Shown here piece after piece: positions 12,244 through 14,426 of a stretch of DNA of 14,426 nucleotides. This DNA comes from Candidatus Caccousia avistercoris (GTDB lineage Bacteria; Bacillota; Clostridia; Oscillospirales; Acutalibacteraceae). The stretch covers positions 1 through 14,426 of the forward strand of contig DVMK01000198.1 in assembly GCA_018715025.1 (NCBI GenBank), in the 5' to 3' direction. Made by a program: the position numbers and the translations under genes. The notes beneath the pieces were generated by a model. That model saw only the letters and a program-made list of their open reading frames with translations, ran no database searches and was not told the DNA's origin. The first letter of the stretch is position 1; each line of letters starts with the position of its first letter.

Positions 12244-13638
12244 ATGCTGATTGATTATATAGGCGTTCGGGAAATTAACGGTTCGCTGATTGTGCTGGAC
12301 GATGTGGAGAACGCTTCCTTTGAAGAGGTGGTGGACATCCGCCTGGAGGACGGCACCATGCGCCAGGGCCGTATTGTGCAGATGGAGGGCAGCCGGGTAG
12401 TGATTCAGGTGTTCGAGGGCACCCGGGGCATTTCTCTGGACAACACCCGCACCAGGCTGAAGGGCCACCCCATGGAGCTGGCCCTTTCCCCTGAAATCCT
12501 GGGCCGCGTGTTTGACGGCGCAGGCCGTCCCATTGACGGCCTGGGCGACATTTACCCGGTAACGCGGGCCAACATCAACGGCACGCCCATCAACCCGGTT
12601 TCCCGTGTGTACCCGAAAAACTACATCAACACGGGCATTTCCACCATCGACACCCTCATGACGCTGATCCGCGGGCAGAAGCTGCCCATCTTTTCCGGTT
12701 CCGGCATGAAGCACAACGAGCTGGCCGTGCAGATTGCCCGCCAGGCCAAAATCAGCGACGAGGGCGACGGGAAGTTCTGCATTGTGTTCGCCGCCATGGG
12801 TGCGAAAAACGACGTGGCCGAATACTTCCGCCGCTCCTTCGACGAGTCCGGCGTGCTGCAGAAGGTGGTCATGTTCCTGAACCTTTCCAACGACCCCATC
12901 ATCGAACGCATTTTGACCCCCCGCTGCGCCCTTACCGCCGCCGAGTACCTGGCCTTTGAGCAGGGCATGCATGTGCTGGTCATTATGACCGACATTACCT
13001 CTTACGCCGAGGCCCTGCGTGAGTTCAGCTCCAGCAAGGGCGAAATTCCCGGCCGGAAGGGCTTCCCCGGCTACCTGTATTCCGACCTGGCCTCGCTGTA
13101 CGAGCGGGCCGGCATGGTGCGGGGCAAGAAGGGCTCCGTCACCCAAATCCCCATTCTCACCATGCCCAACGACGACGTGACCCACCCGGTGCCCGACCTG
13201 ACCGGCTACATTACAGAGGGGCAGATTGTGCTGGATCGCTCCCTGGACAGCGCCGGCGTGTACCCGCCGGTTTCCGTGCTGCCGTCCCTTTCCCGTCTGA
13301 TGAAGGACGGCATCGGCGAGGGCTATACGCGGGCTGACCACCCGGCCCTTTCCAACCAGCTGTTCGCCTCTTACGCCAAGGTGATGGACGCCAGGTCCCT
13401 GGCCTCTGTCATCGGCGAGGAGGAGCTTTCGCCCACCGACAAGAAGTATATGGAATTCGGCAAGCTGTTTGAGCAGCGCTTCGTCAGCCAGGGCGCCAAC
13501 GAAAACCGCTCCATTGGGGAAAGCCTTGACCTGGGCTGGCAGCTTCTTTCCACCCTGCCCAGGGAAGAGCTGGACCGGGTGGACGACAAGCTGCTTGACC
13601 AGTATTACAAGCCCGCGTCTGAGGAAAAGGGGGCGTAA
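12244..13638 (+). CDS. ntpB: V-type ATPase non-catalytic subunit B
   Basis: The regulatory partner of A in the A3B3 head (464 residues, normal length). The nucleotide loop is degenerate, as expected for B: SGSGMKHNEL (151-160) lacks the GKT lysine. Other B hallmarks are EIPGRKGFPGYLYSDLASLY in the middle, the ATPase alpha/beta signature PPVSVLPSLSRLM, and the C-terminal LSPTDKKYMEFG. ATG 12244 has a perfect AAGGAGGTGA Shine-Dalgarno sequence (12228-12237). The D gene starts three nucleotides after its stop codon, and the Shine-Dalgarno sequence for D lies within the last codons of B, so translation is probably coupled. Confidence 0.97.
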   Translation: MLIDYIGVREINGSLIVLDDVENASFEEVVDIRLEDGTMRQGRIVQMEGSRVVIQVFEGTRGISLDNTRTRLKGHPMELALSPEILGRVFDGAGRPIDGLGDIYPVTRANINGTPINPVSRVYPKNYINTGISTIDTLMTLIRGQKLPIFSGSGMKHNELAVQIARQAKISDEGDGKFCIVFAAMGAKNDVAEYFRRSFDESGVLQKVVMFLNLSNDPIIERILTPRCALTAAEYLAFEQGMHVLVIMTDITSYAEALREFSSSKGEIPGRKGFPGYLYSDLASLYERAGMVRGKKGSVTQIPILTMPNDDVTHPVPDLTGYITEGQIVLDRSLDSAGVYPPVSVLPSLSRLMKDGIGEGYTRADHPALSNQLFASYAKVMDARSLASVIGEEELSPTDKKYMEFGKLFEQRFVSQGANENRSIGESLDLGWQLLSTLPREELDRVDDKLLDQYYKPASEEKGA

Positions 13639-13641
13639 GCC

Positions 13642-14271
13642 GTGGCAGCGCAGACCGTCCCAACCAAGGGGAACCTGCTGGCGGCGAAAAAATCGCTGGA
13701 GCTTTCCCGCACCGGCTTTGAACTGCTGGACCGGAAGCGCAACATCCTGATCCGGGAAATGATGCTGCTGATCGACAGGGCTTCCGCCATTCAGGAGAAA
13801 ATAGACGTTACTTACGCTCAGGCGTACAAATCCCTGCAGATGGCCAACATCGCCTCCGGCCTCTGCTTTGAGGTGGCGCGCACCGTTCCCCTGGACGACA
13901 ACCTGAACGTGGCTTTCCGCAGCGTCATGGGGGTGGAGATCCCCATGGTTTCCCTGGAGGAGCAGCCGCAGCCCGTCCCTTACGGCATGGCGGGCACCAA
14001 CTCCATGCTGGACCGGGCCTACGACAGGTTCAACGAGGTGAAACGCCTTACGGCAGAGCTGGCCGAGGTGGAAAACAGCGTGTACCGTCTGGCAGACGCC
14101 ATCAAAAAGACGCAGAAGCGCGCCAACGCGCTGAAAAATATTATGATTCCCCGCTTTGAATCCACGGTGAAATTCATTACCGACGCTCTGGAGGAGAAGG
14201 ATCGGGAAGAATTCTCCCGTTTGAAGGTGATCAAGCGGCAGAAAAGCGAAAAGGCCCAGGGCGGCCCGTAG
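13642..14271 (+). CDS. ntpD: V-type ATPase central stalk subunit D
   Basis: The rotor axle (209 residues), which forms an antiparallel coiled coil inside the A3B3 head and carries rotation down to C and the K ring. The N-terminal helix holds the family motif VPTKGNLLAAKKSLELSRTG (6-25). The middle part (about 70-120) is the variable short hairpin. The C-terminal helix carries NSVYRLADAIKKTQKRANAL with NIMIPRFESTVKFI soon after, also typical, and ends in a basic tail. It starts with GTG at 13642; GGAAAAGGGGG lies in the final codons of the B gene. It is the last gene of the operon; a terminator follows 36 nt later. Confidence 0.95.
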   Translation: MAAQTVPTKGNLLAAKKSLELSRTGFELLDRKRNILIREMMLLIDRASAIQEKIDVTYAQAYKSLQMANIASGLCFEVARTVPLDDNLNVAFRSVMGVEIPMVSLEEQPQPVPYGMAGTNSMLDRAYDRFNEVKRLTAELAEVENSVYRLADAIKKTQKRANALKNIMIPRFESTVKFITDALEEKDREEFSRLKVIKRQKSEKAQGGP

Positions 14272-14302
14272 CCGCCCGGCCCTTCCGCCGCGGGGCAAAA
14301 AA

Positions 14303-14348
14303 CAGAAGAGGGGATGCGGCTCCGCCGGGGCCTGCATCCCCTCTTTTT
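14303..14348 (+). terminator. Rho-independent terminator of the V-type ATPase operon
   Basis: AGAGGGGATGC (14307-14317) pairs perfectly with GCATCCCCTCT (14334-14344) around a GC-rich 16-nt loop. The stem can extend with A/T pairs, and it ends in TTTTT (14344-14348). It sits 36 nt after the D stop codon and is the strongest terminator in the window. Confidence 0.9.
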
Positions 14349-14404
14349 CTGCCTTTTTTCCGAATCCGCCCCATTCCCCTCTATATTTTCTCTCTCAACC
14401 CGGG

Positions 14405-14410
14405 TATAAT
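14405..14410 (+). promoter_or_regulatory. Possible -10 element of the next transcription unit
   Basis: A perfect TATAAT at 14405-14410, after the operon terminator. At 16-18 bp spacing no good -35 is seen (TATATT at best), and there is no TG extension, so the assignment is uncertain. AGAGGAG follows immediately but too close to the -10 to be a ribosome-binding site on that transcript. Confidence 0.35.
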
Positions 14411-14426
14411 AGAGGAGAATCACAAA

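Noticed and set aside
12694..12723. Broken P-loop in subunit B as a sign of a mutated gene
   Set aside because: Loss of the GKT motif is normal in non-catalytic B subunits.
12040..14337. 765-codon - strand open frame opposite A, B and D
   Set aside because: Shadow of three conserved genes, beginning inside the operon terminator; no initiation signals.

Overview
The window looks like a piece of a GC-rich Firmicutes chromosome, most likely from the class Clostridia and perhaps an Oscillospirales-type gut anaerobe. The reasons are strong Shine-Dalgarno sequences, sigma-A type promoters, TTG/GTG starts, Rho-independent terminators, a UPF0237/UPF0210 gene pair and a bacterial V/A-type ATPase operon. 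The taxon is inferred from gene content and style only.

Left edge (1-994): this is the accessory-looking part. An AT-rich reading frame without a convincing start (ends 366) sits against GC-rich DNA and looks like the 3' remnant of an acquired gene. It is followed by about 630 bp without a credible gene, full of structure: a long imperfect stem-loop (412-473), an 18-bp perfect inverted repeat with a 7-nt loop (490-532), and two direct repeat units (561-631 and 633-701). Each repeat unit folds into the same nested hairpin, and the stem bases differ between copies in a pairing-preserving way. A further 12-bp hairpin lies at 807-849. This stretch is the best candidate here for something poorly described: a dispersed structured intergenic element or a non-coding RNA.

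Centre (931-5273): an extended -10 promoter drives a membrane-anchored NodB-family polysaccharide deacetylase, followed 20 nt later by xanthine phosphoribosyltransferase (xpt). A small metallo-beta-lactamase-fold hydrolase lies tail to tail with xpt, and their stop codons overlap. Its divergent-side promoter is overlaid by an 8-7-8 palindrome. Two terminators on the + strand lie in the 317-bp gap (3303-3619) behind it. Next comes a two-gene unit: a free-standing ACT-domain protein (UPF0237) and a UPF0210 protein, a widely conserved pair of unknown biochemical role.

Right half (5371-14348): a complete nine-gene V-type ATPase operon in the order G/H-C-I-K-F-E-A-B-D, with a good promoter upstream and a strong terminator downstream. 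A and B form the catalytic head, D and F the central stalk, E and G/H the peripheral stalks, C the socket, and I plus the K ring the ion-translocating membrane part. Non-terminator hairpins lie just before K and just before A, at the places where subunit stoichiometry changes. The K proteolipid has an extra N-terminal hydrophobic half and lacks the glutamine and serine of the classical Na+ site. The window ends with a -10-like TATAAT for whatever follows.

No tRNA, rRNA, CRISPR array, insertion sequence or known riboswitch was found.
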